From assembly GCF_016313185.1 (NCBI RefSeq), contig NZ_CP066218.1, positions 4,774,001 through 4,838,000 of the forward strand: a stretch of 64,000 nt of DNA, given 5' to 3'. Position numbers and translations under genes: made by a program. Positions 28,937-41,826 of the stretch are shown here, one piece after another. Origin of the DNA: Mycolicibacterium baixiangningiae (GTDB taxonomy: Bacteria > Actinomycetota > Actinomycetes > Mycobacteriales > Mycobacteriaceae). Every line of letters starts with the position of its first letter. Positions within the stretch are counted from its first letter, which is position 1. Under the pieces are notes generated by a model. It was given only the letters and a program-made list of their open reading frames with translations, did not search any database and was not told the DNA's origin.

Positions 28937-29383
28937 TCACGGATGCGCGCGCTCGATGAGGTTGGACAGCACCACGATGCTCTCACTGCGCTCGATGTCC
29001 GCGCTGGAACGGATACGTTCCAACGCTTCCTCGAGGTGGCGCATATCGCGGGCGAGCACGTGCAGGATCGCGTCGGCGGTGCCGGTCACCGTCGCGGCGC
29101 TGACCACCTCCGGGATGTCGATCCAGGCCGCGCGGAGGCGTTCCGGCGCAATCGTGCCGTGGCAGAACACCTGTACGTACGCCTCGGTGTTCCAGCCGAC
29201 GGCGTTGCGGTCCACCGCGGTGGTGAAGCCGCGGATCACGCCGTCGTCGAGCATGCGGTCCACCCGCCGCTTGACGGCGGGGGCCGACAGGTTCACCCGT
29301 TGCCCGATCTCGGCAAAGGTGGCGCGCGCATGCTCGGCCAGTTCGGCGAGGATGCGTTCGTCGGTGTCGTCCAACCGGTCCAT
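28937..29383 (-). CDS. Lrp/AsnC-family regulator
   Basis: A 148-residue protein with the N-terminal AsnC winged helix (MDRLDDTDERILAELAEHAR ... SAPAVKRRVDRMLDDG) and the C-terminal RAM ligand-binding/oligomerisation domain. Start ATG 29383 with AGGAGGAT ribosome binding site. Divergent from the amidinotransferase-rocD pair, the same arrangement as Rv2324-Rv2323c-rocD, so it probably controls arginine/ornithine catabolism in response to an amino acid. Confidence 0.92.
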   Translation of the reverse strand: MDRLDDTDERILAELAEHARATFAEIGQRVNLSAPAVKRRVDRMLDDGVIRGFTTAVDRNAVGWNTEAYVQVFCHGTIAPERLRAAWIDIPEVVSAATVTGTADAILHVLARDMRHLEEALERIRSSADIERSESIVVLSNLIERAHP

Positions 29384-29495
29384 GATCCTCCTGCGCAAGA
29401 TATCGCCGCTCAGCCCGCACCAGCACAACAGATCGAGCGTGAACACGCAATGTTCGTCGATTGATTGCCCCAGACCGCACCCATATCGTCGATTC

Positions 29496-30314
29496 ATGCC
29501 GTTTCCGGTCACCCGCACTCCGCGCATCCGCCACTACGTCATGACACCGCCGACATTCTTCGCCGTCGAGTACGCGATCAACCCGTGGATGGATCCCACG
29601 ACGACGGTCGACACCCACCGCGCACTCGACCAGTGGGAGGCCCTGCGCCGCACCTACAAGGAACTCGGCCACACGGTGGAGCTGGTCGAACCGGTCGCCG
29701 GCCTGCCCGACATGGTCTACGCCGCCAACGGCGGAGTGCTGGTCGCCGGACACGCCGTGGTCGCCCGGTTCGCCTATCCGCAGCGCGCCGCCGAATCGGA
29801 TGCCTACGCGGAGTGGATGAGCCGGCACGGGTACACCCCGGTGCGCACCGACCACGTCAACGAAGGCCAGGGCGACGTCCTCGTAGTCGGACGGCTCCTG
29901 TTGGCGGGCTACGGTTTTCGTACCGATGTCCGCGCGCACGCGGAGATCGCGGCCGCCCTCGACCTACCCGTGGTCAGCCTCCGGCTGGTCGATCCACGCT
30001 TCTATCACCTCGACACCGCGCTGGCGGTCCTCGACGACAGGACGGTGGCCTTCTACCCACCGGCATTCGACGCGCCGTCGTGTGACCGACTGCGCACGTT
30101 GTTTCCCGATGCCATCGAAGTCGCCGATGCCGATGCGCACGCCTTCGGACTGAATGCGGTGTCCGATGGACGCCGCGTCGTATTACCGGCTGCGGCAACG
30201 GGTTTCGCCACTCAGCTGCGCGCGGCAGGATTCGATCCCGTCGGTGTCGAGCTGTCCGAACTGCTCAAGGGCGGCGGCTCCGTCAAATGCTGCACGTTGG
30301 AGGTGCACTCATGA
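29496..30314 (+). CDS. Dimethylargininase/arginine deiminase-like amidinotransferase
   Basis: A 272-residue pentein-fold enzyme. Catalytic features are the acidic VYAANGG region, EGQGDVLVVG, the His in FYHLDTAL, and the nucleophilic Cys in GGGSVKCCTLEV at the C terminus. It would hydrolyse a guanidino compound such as methylated arginine or arginine to citrulline or ornithine plus products. Its stop overlaps rocD (ATGA), feeding ornithine to the aminotransferase. The exact substrate is not certain. Confidence 0.85.
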   Translation: MPFPVTRTPRIRHYVMTPPTFFAVEYAINPWMDPTTTVDTHRALDQWEALRRTYKELGHTVELVEPVAGLPDMVYAANGGVLVAGHAVVARFAYPQRAAESDAYAEWMSRHGYTPVRTDHVNEGQGDVLVVGRLLLAGYGFRTDVRAHAEIAAALDLPVVSLRLVDPRFYHLDTALAVLDDRTVAFYPPAFDAPSCDRLRTLFPDAIEVADADAHAFGLNAVSDGRRVVLPAAATGFATQLRAAGFDPVGVELSELLKGGGSVKCCTLEVHS

Positions 30315-31567
30315 CGCTCACTGACCACACGACCGCTACCGACCACGCGACCGCCACCGAGGCGGTGATCGCCGCCGAGGACCGCCATGTCGCGCACAAC
30401 TACGCCCCGCTGCCCGTGGTGGCCGCGACGGCGGAAGGCGCGTGGATCACCGACGTGGAGGGCCGGCGGTATCTGGACTGCCTGGCCGCGTACTCGGCGG
30501 TGAACTTCGGCCACCGCCACCCGCAGATCGTCGCGGCCGCGCATGCCCAACTCGACGCCGTCACCCTGGTCAGCCGCGCCTTCCACTCCGACCGCCTGGC
30601 ACCGTTCTGCCAGGCCCTGGCCGGGTTGTGCGGCAAAGACATGGTGCTGCCGATGAACAGCGGTGCCGAAGCCGTCGAGAGCGGTATCAAGATCGCCCGC
30701 AAATGGGGCACCGACGTCAAGGGAGTGCCCGCCGGGAGCGGCAACATCGTGGTGGCTCACAACAACTTCCATGGCCGCACCACCACGATCATCAGCTTCT
30801 CCGACGACGACACCGCCCGGCGCGGGTTCGGTCCGTACACACCCGGATTCCGCGCCGTGCCGTTCGGACCCGACGACCCTCAGGCCGACGCACTGGCCGC
30901 CGCCGTCGACGACCACACGGTCGCGGTACTCCTGGAACCGATCCAGGGCGAGGCCGGAATCATCGTTCCCCCCGACGACTACCTACCCCGCGTGCGCCGC
31001 ATCTGCACCGAACGCGGCGTGCTGCTGATCGCCGACGAGATCCAGTCGGGTCTGGCGCGCACCGGTCGCACCTTCGCCTGCGACCACTGGGGCGTCGTGC
31101 CCGACCTGTACCTGCTCGGTAAGGCCCTCGGCGGCGGAGTGCTTCCGCTGTCTGCGGTGGTGGGCGACCGTGACGTGCTCGGCGTGCTGCATCCCGGCGA
31201 GCACGGCTCCACCTTCGGCGGCAACCCGCTGGCCGCGGCGGTGGGGACGTCGGTGATCGAACTGTTGCGCACCGGCGAATTCCAGCGCAGGGCATTTGAA
31301 CTCGGCCGGCACCTGCACACGCGACTCGAACAACTGATCGGCAACGGTGTGGTCGCGGTGCGCGGTAAGGGACTGTGGGCGGGGGTCGATGTGGCCCCGG
31401 CGCTGGGTACCGGTAAGCAGATCAGTCACGCCCTGGCGCGGCGCGGAGTGCTGGTCAAGGACACCCACGGCTCGACACTGCGGTTCGCTCCGCCGCTGGT
31501 GATCACCGCCGACGAAATCGATTGGGCGGTCGATCAATTCGCCGCGGTGCTGACTGAACGGCAGTAG
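30311..31567 (+). CDS. rocD: Ornithine aminotransferase
   Basis: A 418-residue class III PLP aminotransferase converting ornithine and 2-oxoglutarate to glutamate semialdehyde and glutamate. Seen: MNSGAEAVESGIKIARKWG phosphate-binding region, FHGRTTTIISFS, ADEIQSGLARTG with the PLP-ring Asp, and LLGKALGGG with the Schiff-base Lys. The gene is intact here, whereas in M. tuberculosis it is split into rocD1 and rocD2. Translationally coupled to the amidinotransferase gene. Confidence 0.95.
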   Translation: MTLTDHTTATDHATATEAVIAAEDRHVAHNYAPLPVVAATAEGAWITDVEGRRYLDCLAAYSAVNFGHRHPQIVAAAHAQLDAVTLVSRAFHSDRLAPFCQALAGLCGKDMVLPMNSGAEAVESGIKIARKWGTDVKGVPAGSGNIVVAHNNFHGRTTTIISFSDDDTARRGFGPYTPGFRAVPFGPDDPQADALAAAVDDHTVAVLLEPIQGEAGIIVPPDDYLPRVRRICTERGVLLIADEIQSGLARTGRTFACDHWGVVPDLYLLGKALGGGVLPLSAVVGDRDVLGVLHPGEHGSTFGGNPLAAAVGTSVIELLRTGEFQRRAFELGRHLHTRLEQLIGNGVVAVRGKGLWAGVDVAPALGTGKQISHALARRGVLVKDTHGSTLRFAPPLVITADEIDWAVDQFAAVLTERQ

Positions 31568-31568
31568 C

Positions 31569-33381
<1,813 letters not shown>

Positions 33382-33444
33382 CGGCGGCGCGTCGCTGATG
33401 TGCCGGCGCTTGGCGGCGTACTCGGCGTCAGGCCGTGATGGACT

Positions 33445-34263
33445 TCAGCCGGCGGCGACGGCGATCGTATCGGCCGACGGCGCCGGGCCGAGCAACTGGT
33501 AGAGCGGCGAGGTCCAGGCGTATCCACCGCTGGACGCCCGGGCGTAGCTGGTGTGCACGGCCACGCCGGTCGCCGTCACCTCTTCGGCATCCGGGTCGTA
33601 ATCGCAGACCGCGTCGCCGAGTTCGCACACACTGATGGTGCGGGCGCCGACGAAGGGCGGCAGCGGGGCCGGAGCGTGCGCGAGAATCGGCCAGTCCTGG
33701 GCGACGCCCTTTCCGGCGCCGGGCACCGCGGTGACCGAACCCAGGTTGAGCGTCGGGTCGGTCGGCAGCCGGTCGCCGTCGGCGATCAGCAGCGCGCCCG
33801 CCAGGTTGGGGCTGGTGCCGAGGGTGTGCAGATTGCGGTGGATGACCATCGCGCCCTGCGAGTAGCCGGCGAGCACCACCTTGCTGGCCGGGCACCGCTG
33901 TACGAACGTGGCGTACTGGTTCGCCAACGCCGCGGTTCCGGCGTCGACGCTGCTGATGAATCCCGCCCAGTCGAGGATGCCGCCGTCCGCGGGGACTTCG
34001 GTCGCGGGGTAGACGACGGGCTCGGCGGTCATGGTCCGGCCGTCGCGGGCGAGCAACTGCTGGAGGTCTGCGCGGGAGCGGGCGACCACGCGGCCCATCC
34101 CGTCGTTCATCGAGACCTCGGCGCCCCGCTCACCGGACCCGGCGGCGCCGATCCAGTGGACGTCGGGGCACTGCGGCTGAGCCTGCGCGGTGCCGGCCAG
34201 ACCGATCAGGGTGACCCCACCGACAGCGACAGCACCGGCAAATGCGCGAAGACGACGAAACAC
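33445..34263 (-). CDS. Secreted cutinase-family (Culp-like) lipase/esterase
   Basis: About 272 residues with a signal peptide (VFRRLRAFAGAVAVGG ... GTAQA). The mature part has cutinase features: HWIGAAGSGERG, nucleophile motif GYSQGA, a Cys pair around CELGDAVCDYD and a C-terminal His in VAVHTSYA. GTG 34263 has AGAAGG upstream; the longer frame would put 38 non-signal residues in front. Probably degrades lipids or polyesters outside the membrane. Confidence 0.88.
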   Translation of the reverse strand: MFRRLRAFAGAVAVGGVTLIGLAGTAQAQPQCPDVHWIGAAGSGERGAEVSMNDGMGRVVARSRADLQQLLARDGRTMTAEPVVYPATEVPADGGILDWAGFISSVDAGTAALANQYATFVQRCPASKVVLAGYSQGAMVIHRNLHTLGTSPNLAGALLIADGDRLPTDPTLNLGSVTAVPGAGKGVAQDWPILAHAPAPLPPFVGARTISVCELGDAVCDYDPDAEEVTATGVAVHTSYARASSGGYAWTSPLYQLLGPAPSADTIAVAAG

Positions 34264-34324
34264 GAACCCAACCCTTCTGCGGACCACTGCGAAGATCATC
34301 GGGGCGGCGGCCATCCGCGTTACA

Positions 34325-34376
34325 GCGACTTCGGCGTGGTGGGTAGCGCCCAGCGCGACCACACACGCCGAAATCA
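34325..34376. repeat. Intergenic imperfect palindrome, family A copy 3
   Basis: The arms GCGACTTCGGCGTG and CACGCCGAAATCAC match at 12 of 14 positions. The interior GTGGGTAGCGC closely follows copy 1. It lies just beyond the tuf terminator and upstream of the cutinase gene. Confidence 0.75.
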
Positions 34377-34381
34377 CAAAA

Positions 34382-34410
34382 CGGCGCCCACCCCGGAAGG
34401 GTGAGCGCCG
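34382..34410 (-). terminator. Terminator after tuf
   Basis: A 12-bp stem with one mismatch (34382-34393 with 34399-34410), followed on the minus strand by GTTTTG. It lies 18 bases after the tuf stop and closes the str operon. Confidence 0.8.
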
Positions 34411-34428
34411 CTTCGCGACGTACAGGTC

Positions 34429-35619
34429 TTACTTGATGATCTTGGTGACCCGGCCGGCGCCGACGGTGCGGCCACCCTCGCGGATCGCGAACCGCAGACC
34501 GTCATCCATGGCGACGGGCTGGATCAGCTTGACGGAGATGTCGGTGTTGTCACCGGGCATCACCATCTCGGTGCCCTCGGGCAGGGTCACGACGCCGGTC
34601 ACGTCCGTGGTCCGGAAGTAGAACTGCGGACGGTAGTTGTTGAAGAACGGCGTGTGGCGGCCACCCTCGTCCTTGGACAGGATGTAGACCTGGCCCTCGA
34701 ACTCGGTGTGCGGGGTGGTCGTGCCGGGCTTGACCACGACCTGGCCGCGCTCGACGTCCTCACGCTTGATGCCGCGCAGCAGCAGACCGACGTTGTCACC
34801 GGCCTGGCCCTGATCGAGCAGCTTGCGGAACATCTCGACACCGGTGACCGTGGTCTTGGTGGTGCCGGGGCGGATGCCGACGATCTCGACTTCCTCGTTC
34901 ACGTTGACCACGCCGCGCTCCACACGACCGGTGACCACGGTGCCGCGGCCGGTGATCGTGAAGACGTCCTCGACGGGCATCAGGAACGGACGGTCGGTGT
35001 CGCGGACCGGGTCCGGGATCGACTCGTCGACCGCGTCCATGAGCTCCTCGACGGACTTGACCCACTTCTCGTCACCCTCGAGCGCCTTGAGCGCCGAGAC
35101 GCGCACGACCGGGGCGTCCTCGTCGAAGTCCTGGGCGGCCAGCAGTTCGCGGACCTCCATCTCGACGAGCTCGATGAGCTCCTCGTCGTCGACCGCGTCC
35201 GACTTGTTCAGCGCGACCAGGATGTAGGGCACGCCGACCTGGCGGGCCAGCAGCACGTGCTCGCGGGTCTGCGGCATCGGGCCGTCGGTCGCGGCGACCA
35301 CCAGGATCGCACCGTCCATCTGGGCGGCACCGGTGATCATGTTCTTGATGTAGTCCGCGTGGCCGGGGGCGTCGACGTGCGCGTAGTGACGCTTCTCGGT
35401 CTGGTACTCCACGTGGGAGATGTTGATCGTGATGCCGCGCTGGCGCTCTTCAGGCGCATTGTCGATCTGGTCGAATGCGCGCGACTCGTTCAAATCGGGG
35501 TACTTGTCGTGCAGAACCTTGGTGATTGCTGCGGTCAGCGTGGTCTTGCCGTGGTCAACGTGACCGATGGTCCCGATGTTGACGTGCGGCTTCGTCCGCT
35601 CGAACTTCGCCTTCGCCAC
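34429..35619 (-). CDS. tuf: Elongation factor Tu
   Basis: A 396-residue translational GTPase that delivers aminoacyl-tRNA. The G1 motif [17 protein letters not shown] (G3) and NKSD (G4) are all visible, and the three EF-Tu domains are complete. GTG start. Last gene of the str operon, 84 bases after fusA and followed by a terminator. Confidence 0.99.
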   Translation of the reverse strand: MAKAKFERTKPHVNIGTIGHVDHGKTTLTAAITKVLHDKYPDLNESRAFDQIDNAPEERQRGITINISHVEYQTEKRHYAHVDAPGHADYIKNMITGAAQMDGAILVVAATDGPMPQTREHVLLARQVGVPYILVALNKSDAVDDEELIELVEMEVRELLAAQDFDEDAPVVRVSALKALEGDEKWVKSVEELMDAVDESIPDPVRDTDRPFLMPVEDVFTITGRGTVVTGRVERGVVNVNEEVEIVGIRPGTTKTTVTGVEMFRKLLDQGQAGDNVGLLLRGIKREDVERGQVVVKPGTTTPHTEFEGQVYILSKDEGGRHTPFFNNYRPQFYFRTTDVTGVVTLPEGTEMVMPGDNTDISVKLIQPVAMDDGLRFAIREGGRTVGAGRVTKIIK

Positions 35620-35703
35620 TGTGTGTCCTCCTGGACTTGTTGGTGCTTTTTACAGCAGGTTTGGTTTCTTCAGTTGTGGTCTCGAGAAGACCGGCAGGTC
35701 AGG

Positions 35704-37809
<2,106 letters not shown>

Positions 37810-37915
37810 AGAAGTCTTCCCACTCTCGCTTGCTCGCTTGCTCGATTGCTGTTGTCAGCCGTTGCCGCACACGCCGTCCGCTGCGTTGATTACTACGCTG
37901 CCGCCGGCGCGGTGA

Positions 37916-38386
37916 TCACCAGCGGTAGTGCGCGAAGGCGCGGTTGGCCTCGGCCATCTTGTGGGTGTCCTCACGTCGTTTGACGGCGGCACCCAGGCCA
38001 TTGCTGGCGTCGAGGATCTCGTTGGCCAGACGCTCGACCATGGTCTTCTCCCGACGCGCCTTCGAGAAGCTCACCAGCCACCGCAGTGCCAGCGTCACGG
38101 AACGATCGGGACGAACCTCGACCGGCACCTGATAGGTGGCGCCACCGACGCGGCGGCTGCGCACCTCGAGGGCGGGCTTGACGTTGTCGAGAGCGCGCTT
38201 CAGGGTGACCACCGGGTCGGTGCCCGTCTTGTCACGGGCCTGTTCGAGCGCACCATAAACAATGCGTTCGGCCAGCGATTTCTTCCCGTCCAGCAACACT
38301 TTGTTGACCAGCTGGGTGACCAACTGCGACCCGTAGACCGGATCGTTGACCAGCGGACGCTTGGGTGCGGGGCCCTTGCGCGGCAT
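37916..38386 (-). CDS. rpsG: 30S ribosomal protein S7
   Basis: A 156-residue S7 that nucleates assembly of the 30S head. [20 protein letters not shown] and the C-terminal [14 protein letters not shown] are typical. ATG 38386 overlaps the rpsL stop (TGATG). Confidence 0.99.
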   Translation of the reverse strand: MPRKGPAPKRPLVNDPVYGSQLVTQLVNKVLLDGKKSLAERIVYGALEQARDKTGTDPVVTLKRALDNVKPALEVRSRRVGGATYQVPVEVRPDRSVTLALRWLVSFSKARREKTMVERLANEILDASNGLGAAVKRREDTHKMAEANRAFAHYRW

Positions 38387-38760
38387 CAGCTCTTCTCCTT
38401 CTTGGCGCCGTAGCGGCTGCGCGCTTGCTTGCGGTTCTTGACGCCCTGGGTGTCGAGCGAACCGCGGATGATCTTGTACCGCACACCGGGGAGGTCCTTC
38501 ACACGACCACCGCGCACCAGCACCATCGAGTGCTCCTGCAGGTTGTGGCCCTCACCGGGGATGTAGGCGGTGACCTCGACCTGGCTGGTCAGCTTCACGC
38601 GCGCAACCTTGCGAAGCGCCGAGTTCGGCTTCTTCGGGGTGGTCGTGTACACGCGGGTGCATACGCCGCGACGCTGCGGGCTGCCCTTGAGCGCCGCGGT
38701 CTTCACCTTGGTGATCTTGTCGCGGCGACCCTTGCGGACCAGCTGGTTGATGGTTGGCAT
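38386..38760 (-). CDS. rpsL: 30S ribosomal protein S12
   Basis: A 124-residue S12 of the decoding centre. [12 protein letters not shown] and [14 protein letters not shown] are diagnostic. Residues Lys43 and Lys88, whose substitutions give streptomycin resistance in mycobacteria, are both the wild-type Lys. First gene of the str operon. Confidence 0.99.
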   Translation of the reverse strand: MPTINQLVRKGRRDKITKVKTAALKGSPQRRGVCTRVYTTTPKKPNSALRKVARVKLTSQVEVTAYIPGEGHNLQEHSMVLVRGGRVKDLPGVRYKIIRGSLDTQGVKNRKQARSRYGAKKEKS

Positions 38761-39070
38761 GTACCGGCTTTCTGTGTTGCTTCCTGGTGCTGCTTCGTCT
38801 GGGTTACTGCTTTGTCTGTACTGCTCAAGTCTCTGTACTGCTGTTTCGCCCGGTCCGCCTACCCCGCGTCCGGGCGTGTCGCACGCGCACACCTCGGAGC
38901 GATTCCGCTGCGTGGTAGACATGCGAAGAGGCCCGGCATGTGGGCATGCTGTCTGGTTCTCACCCCGTCGCATGCGCCTCGACGGCCAGGCACGATCCCC
39001 CACAATACCAGGGTGGCCCCGTCGCTCCAAAAGTCGTTCAGGACGCGACCCGCAGCGCGCTGACCGGCGC
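38761..39070 (-). promoter_or_regulatory. str operon leader/promoter region with direct repeats
   Basis: A gene-free stretch of about 310 bases between rpsL and the upstream TetR gene. On the minus strand the decamer GCAGTACAGA occurs twice (38841-38832 and 38824-38815), with a partial third copy (GCAGTAA, 38810-38804), spaced about 17 and 14 bases. I cannot name a confident -10/-35 pair. The repeats could bind a regulator or form part of a leader RNA. Confidence 0.45.
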
Positions 39071-39730
39071 TTACCGCAGGTCAGCGACCACGCCGCCGGA
39101 GCGGCGTTCCATACCGGAGGCCAACCGCAGCACCATGTCGGTGAACACCGCGTCGGTGTCGATGCCGTTCATCACCCCAGTCATCTCCAGCAGCACGAAC
39201 CCGTGCATGGCCGACCAGAACTCCAGCGCGGCGTAGAACGCGTCGTCGCCGTCGAGGCCGTAGGACGCCAGGACCTCGATGACCGGGGTGGCCGCGGCGC
39301 GGGTGGCGTCGGTGAACTCCGGGTCGTCGCCGCCCAGGGGCATCCGGGTGAACGCCGAGTAGCGGCCCGGATGGTGGTGGGCGTAGCTGCGGTAGGCGCC
39401 GGCCATCGCCATCACCGCGTCGTCACGGGTGCGGCCCTGGCCGACGGTGTCGAGCATGTCGATGATGTCGCCGACCACCCGCATCCGCACGGTGCGCCGC
39501 AGGTCGTCGAGGCTGTGCACATGGTTGTACAGCGACGGCCCCTTGGTGCCGAGTTGGTTGGCCAGCGCGTTGATGGTCAGCGAATCCCAGCCCTCGCGGT
39601 CGAGGAAGGTCAGCGCGGCGTTGACGATCGAGTCCCGGCTCAGCCGGGTCGTCTTGGCGGCAGGACGCGTCCGACCGCCCGCCGGCCGCGGGCCCGGTGG
39701 AGCCGGCATCCTGACACCCTTCGTCGTCAC
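39071..39730 (-). CDS. TetR-family regulator (Rv0681-like)
   Basis: A 219-residue protein with a Pro/Arg-rich N terminus, a TetR helix-turn-helix at about 32-78 ([19 protein letters not shown] ... [19 protein letters not shown]) and a C-terminal ligand domain with the [11 protein letters not shown] segment. Same strand, just upstream of rpsL, the Rv0681 position. Ligand and targets are unknown. An internal start at ATG 39709 is also possible. Confidence 0.88.
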   Translation of the reverse strand: MTTKGVRMPAPPGPRPAGGRTRPAAKTTRLSRDSIVNAALTFLDREGWDSLTINALANQLGTKGPSLYNHVHSLDDLRRTVRMRVVGDIIDMLDTVGQGRTRDDAVMAMAGAYRSYAHHHPGRYSAFTRMPLGGDDPEFTDATRAAATPVIEVLASYGLDGDDAFYAALEFWSAMHGFVLLEMTGVMNGIDTDAVFTDMVLRLASGMERRSGGVVADLR

Positions 39731-39773
39731 CGGCCTGAGGGCGGCCGGTGCAGACCTCTCACCCTACGGCGGG

Positions 39774-40295
39774 TCAGTTCACCCGTTGCTGGCTGAGTTG
39801 CGCGAGCCGGTCGGTGATCGAACACAGATCGGGCAGCATTGCTGAATTCATCGTCTGGATCGACCAGGTGATCACGTCACCGCCCTTGGCCACATAGATG
39901 CTGCATGCGTTGGTGTCGGAGGCCTTGAAGCCCTTGTTGCCGTCGACGGCGAGCTCGGTGATGGTCCGGCCGGCCTGCTGTTCGAGTTCGCGTTCGACAT
40001 CCATGTCGCTGCCGCGGTACCACCAGGTGGAGATGCCCATCCCCGCGCCGAAGGTGCCCAGCATGGTGTCCTCCTGCCAGAAGCAGCCGGCGTCGCTGTC
40101 GACCACTTTCTTGAACACCGACGTCTGCGTGGCCTTGGTGATGTCGGCGTCGGTCACGCCGTTGCAGTCGTCGCTGCGGAAAGCACCGGTGGACGGGGCG
40201 GTCTCCGGGGCGGGCGGCTCCGGTTCGGCGGCGCCGCCGCAGCCGGCCAGCAGCAGCGCCGTCACCGCCACCGCACTTCCGATGAGCCGTTTCAT
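39774..40295 (-). CDS. DUF3558-like lipoprotein (Rv0679c-like)
   Basis: A 173-residue predicted lipoprotein: signal MKRLIGSAVAVTALLLAGC with lipobox LAGC. The mature part has paired Cys (DDCNGVTD ... DAGCFWQED) like DUF3558 proteins. ATG 40295 overlaps the preceding gene's stop (TGATG). Function unknown; outer-surface location inferred. Confidence 0.75.
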   Translation of the reverse strand: MKRLIGSAVAVTALLLAGCGGAAEPEPPAPETAPSTGAFRSDDCNGVTDADITKATQTSVFKKVVDSDAGCFWQEDTMLGTFGAGMGISTWWYRGSDMDVERELEQQAGRTITELAVDGNKGFKASDTNACSIYVAKGGDVITWSIQTMNSAMLPDLCSITDRLAQLSQQRVN

Positions 40296-40840
40296 CACAG
40301 ATCCGAGGAGAGGGTGGCCGACAACAACTTCTCCGCATCCACGCAGGGGTCACCGGACTGCTGACCGCGGTACTGCACCCACCAGCTGAGCACTCCGGTT
40401 CCGGCGGCCGCGGTAGCCGCACACGCCACCCCGGTGGCCGACCGTCGCGCCAGGAAGGCCGGGTGCCGCTCGACGACGGTTTCGCTCATCGTCGCTCCTC
40501 GCGAGGTGGCCAACGTGCGTTCGCGGTCGAGGCTGCCGGTGTCGAACCACGAGAAGGTGACGTCGACCATGACCGGACCGCGTGCGAGCACGTACTGGCA
40601 CACCGCACCGCTGTACGGGCGCACCACCTCGTCGGCGCCGAGGGTCTCCGAGACGGTCGAATCCTCGAGCAGACCGCAGCGGTTGTCGACGTACCCGTAG
40701 TCGCGGTGGGGATCCGGGATGTCCGCGGGCCGCGCGGGCTGTGCCGTACCGGAGACGGTCTGCGCGCAACCGGCCGCGGCCACCACCACGGTGACCGCCA
40801 CGGTGGCCATTCCCGCCACCACGCTGACACGCCGACGCAT
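40295..40840 (-). CDS. DUF3558-like lipoprotein, partner of the next gene
   Basis: A 181-residue predicted lipoprotein: signal MRRRVSVVAGMATVAVTVVV with lipobox AAGC, followed by GTAQPARPADIP. Cys pairs in DNRCGLLED and GAVCQYVLA and a related fold to the downstream gene suggest tandem duplication and divergence. The two are translationally coupled. Function unknown. Confidence 0.75.
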   Translation of the reverse strand: MRRRVSVVAGMATVAVTVVVAAAGCAQTVSGTAQPARPADIPDPHRDYGYVDNRCGLLEDSTVSETLGADEVVRPYSGAVCQYVLARGPVMVDVTFSWFDTGSLDRERTLATSRGATMSETVVERHPAFLARRSATGVACAATAAAGTGVLSWWVQYRGQQSGDPCVDAEKLLSATLSSDL

Positions 40841-40984
40841 CGCTGAGAGGGTACCCACCCGCGACGGGTTCAGCGACCGGTGCGCACAGCATCCTCGGGC
40901 CGAACCCACAGAAGGCCGCCGCAGGCGCGTCCGGGCCACGTACGCTTGCCTTCCATCAGGTCGGCGTGACGAAGGGATACGACG

Positions 40985-41362
40985 GTGCGATCGATCGCTG
41001 CAACCCGTTGCGCGGCGGCAGGAGCCGCCGTGTTGTTCGTCGTGGCGGCCGTGGGCGCACCGAGCGCGCACGCCGTCAACGGCGACACCCACGTCACCGG
41101 TACGGGGCTTCAGAAGACCGTCGACTGCCGTGATTCCGTCCTGCACGTGAACGGCAACGGCAATCAGGTGTGGGCGGTGGGCAGCTGCTGGGCGGTGACG
41201 ATGCAGGGTTCCGGGAACATCGTGATCGCCGACAACGTGGTCAACGACATCACCGTCTACGGCTGGGACCAGACCGTGATGTACAAAACCGGAAACCCGT
41301 TCGTCTGGGACCGCGGCCGTGAGCTGGGGATGACGAACCGGGTCAACCGGGTACCGGCCTGA
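40985..41362 (+). CDS. Exported DUF3060-type protein
   Basis: A 125-residue protein with a cleavable signal (ending SAHA) and a mature domain of short beta repeats (VLHVNGNGNQVWAVGSCW; MQGSGNIVIADNVVNDITVYGW). This is the DUF3060 pattern, suggesting a small beta-solenoid with one disulfide. GTG start. Function unknown. Followed 29 bases later by a lipoprotein of the same family. Confidence 0.8.
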   Translation: MRSIAATRCAAAGAAVLFVVAAVGAPSAHAVNGDTHVTGTGLQKTVDCRDSVLHVNGNGNQVWAVGSCWAVTMQGSGNIVIADNVVNDITVYGWDQTVMYKTGNPFVWDRGRELGMTNRVNRVPA

Positions 41363-41391
41363 CTGTTCGTATGACCGAGAAGCGAGAAGCG

Positions 41392-41805
41392 ATGCCCACC
41401 CATCCCGTTGTCCGCACCGCGTTCGCGACGCTGGCCGTCGCCGCCGCGTTCGGCCTGGCCGCCTGTGGCTCGGAGAGCAACGACACCAACACCCCGACCG
41501 CGACGGCCGGCTCCTCGGGCGCGCAGGTCGAGATCGGCAACACGATCAACTACGGGTCGGTCGGCACCACCGCCGACGTCGACTGCGCGGACGGTAAGGC
41601 ACTCAACGTCGGCGGTTCCAACAACAAGCTGACGGTGACCGGGACGTGCGCCAACGTCAACATCGGCGGCACCGACAACAGCATCACGTTCGAGCGGGTC
41701 GACAAGGAGATCACGGTCGTCGGGCTGAACAACACGATCACCTACTCCGCCGGCGACCCCAAGATCGACGACCTCGGCAACAACAACACGATCACCAAGG
41801 GCTGA
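41392..41805 (+). CDS. DUF3060-type lipoprotein
   Basis: A 137-residue protein from ATG 41392: lipoprotein signal ending LAAC, a Thr/Ser/Asn linker, then DUF3060 repeats (LNVGGSNNKLTVTGTCANVN; IGGTDNSITFERVDKEITV; LGNNNTITKG). An ATG 21 bases upstream lacks a ribosome binding site. Forms a tandem pair with the preceding gene; probably both face the periplasm. Function unknown. Confidence 0.82.
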   Translation: MPTHPVVRTAFATLAVAAAFGLAACGSESNDTNTPTATAGSSGAQVEIGNTINYGSVGTTADVDCADGKALNVGGSNNKLTVTGTCANVNIGGTDNSITFERVDKEITVVGLNNTITYSAGDPKIDDLGNNNTITKG

Positions 41806-41826
41806 CCCAGGCCGCGAGCAGCACGA

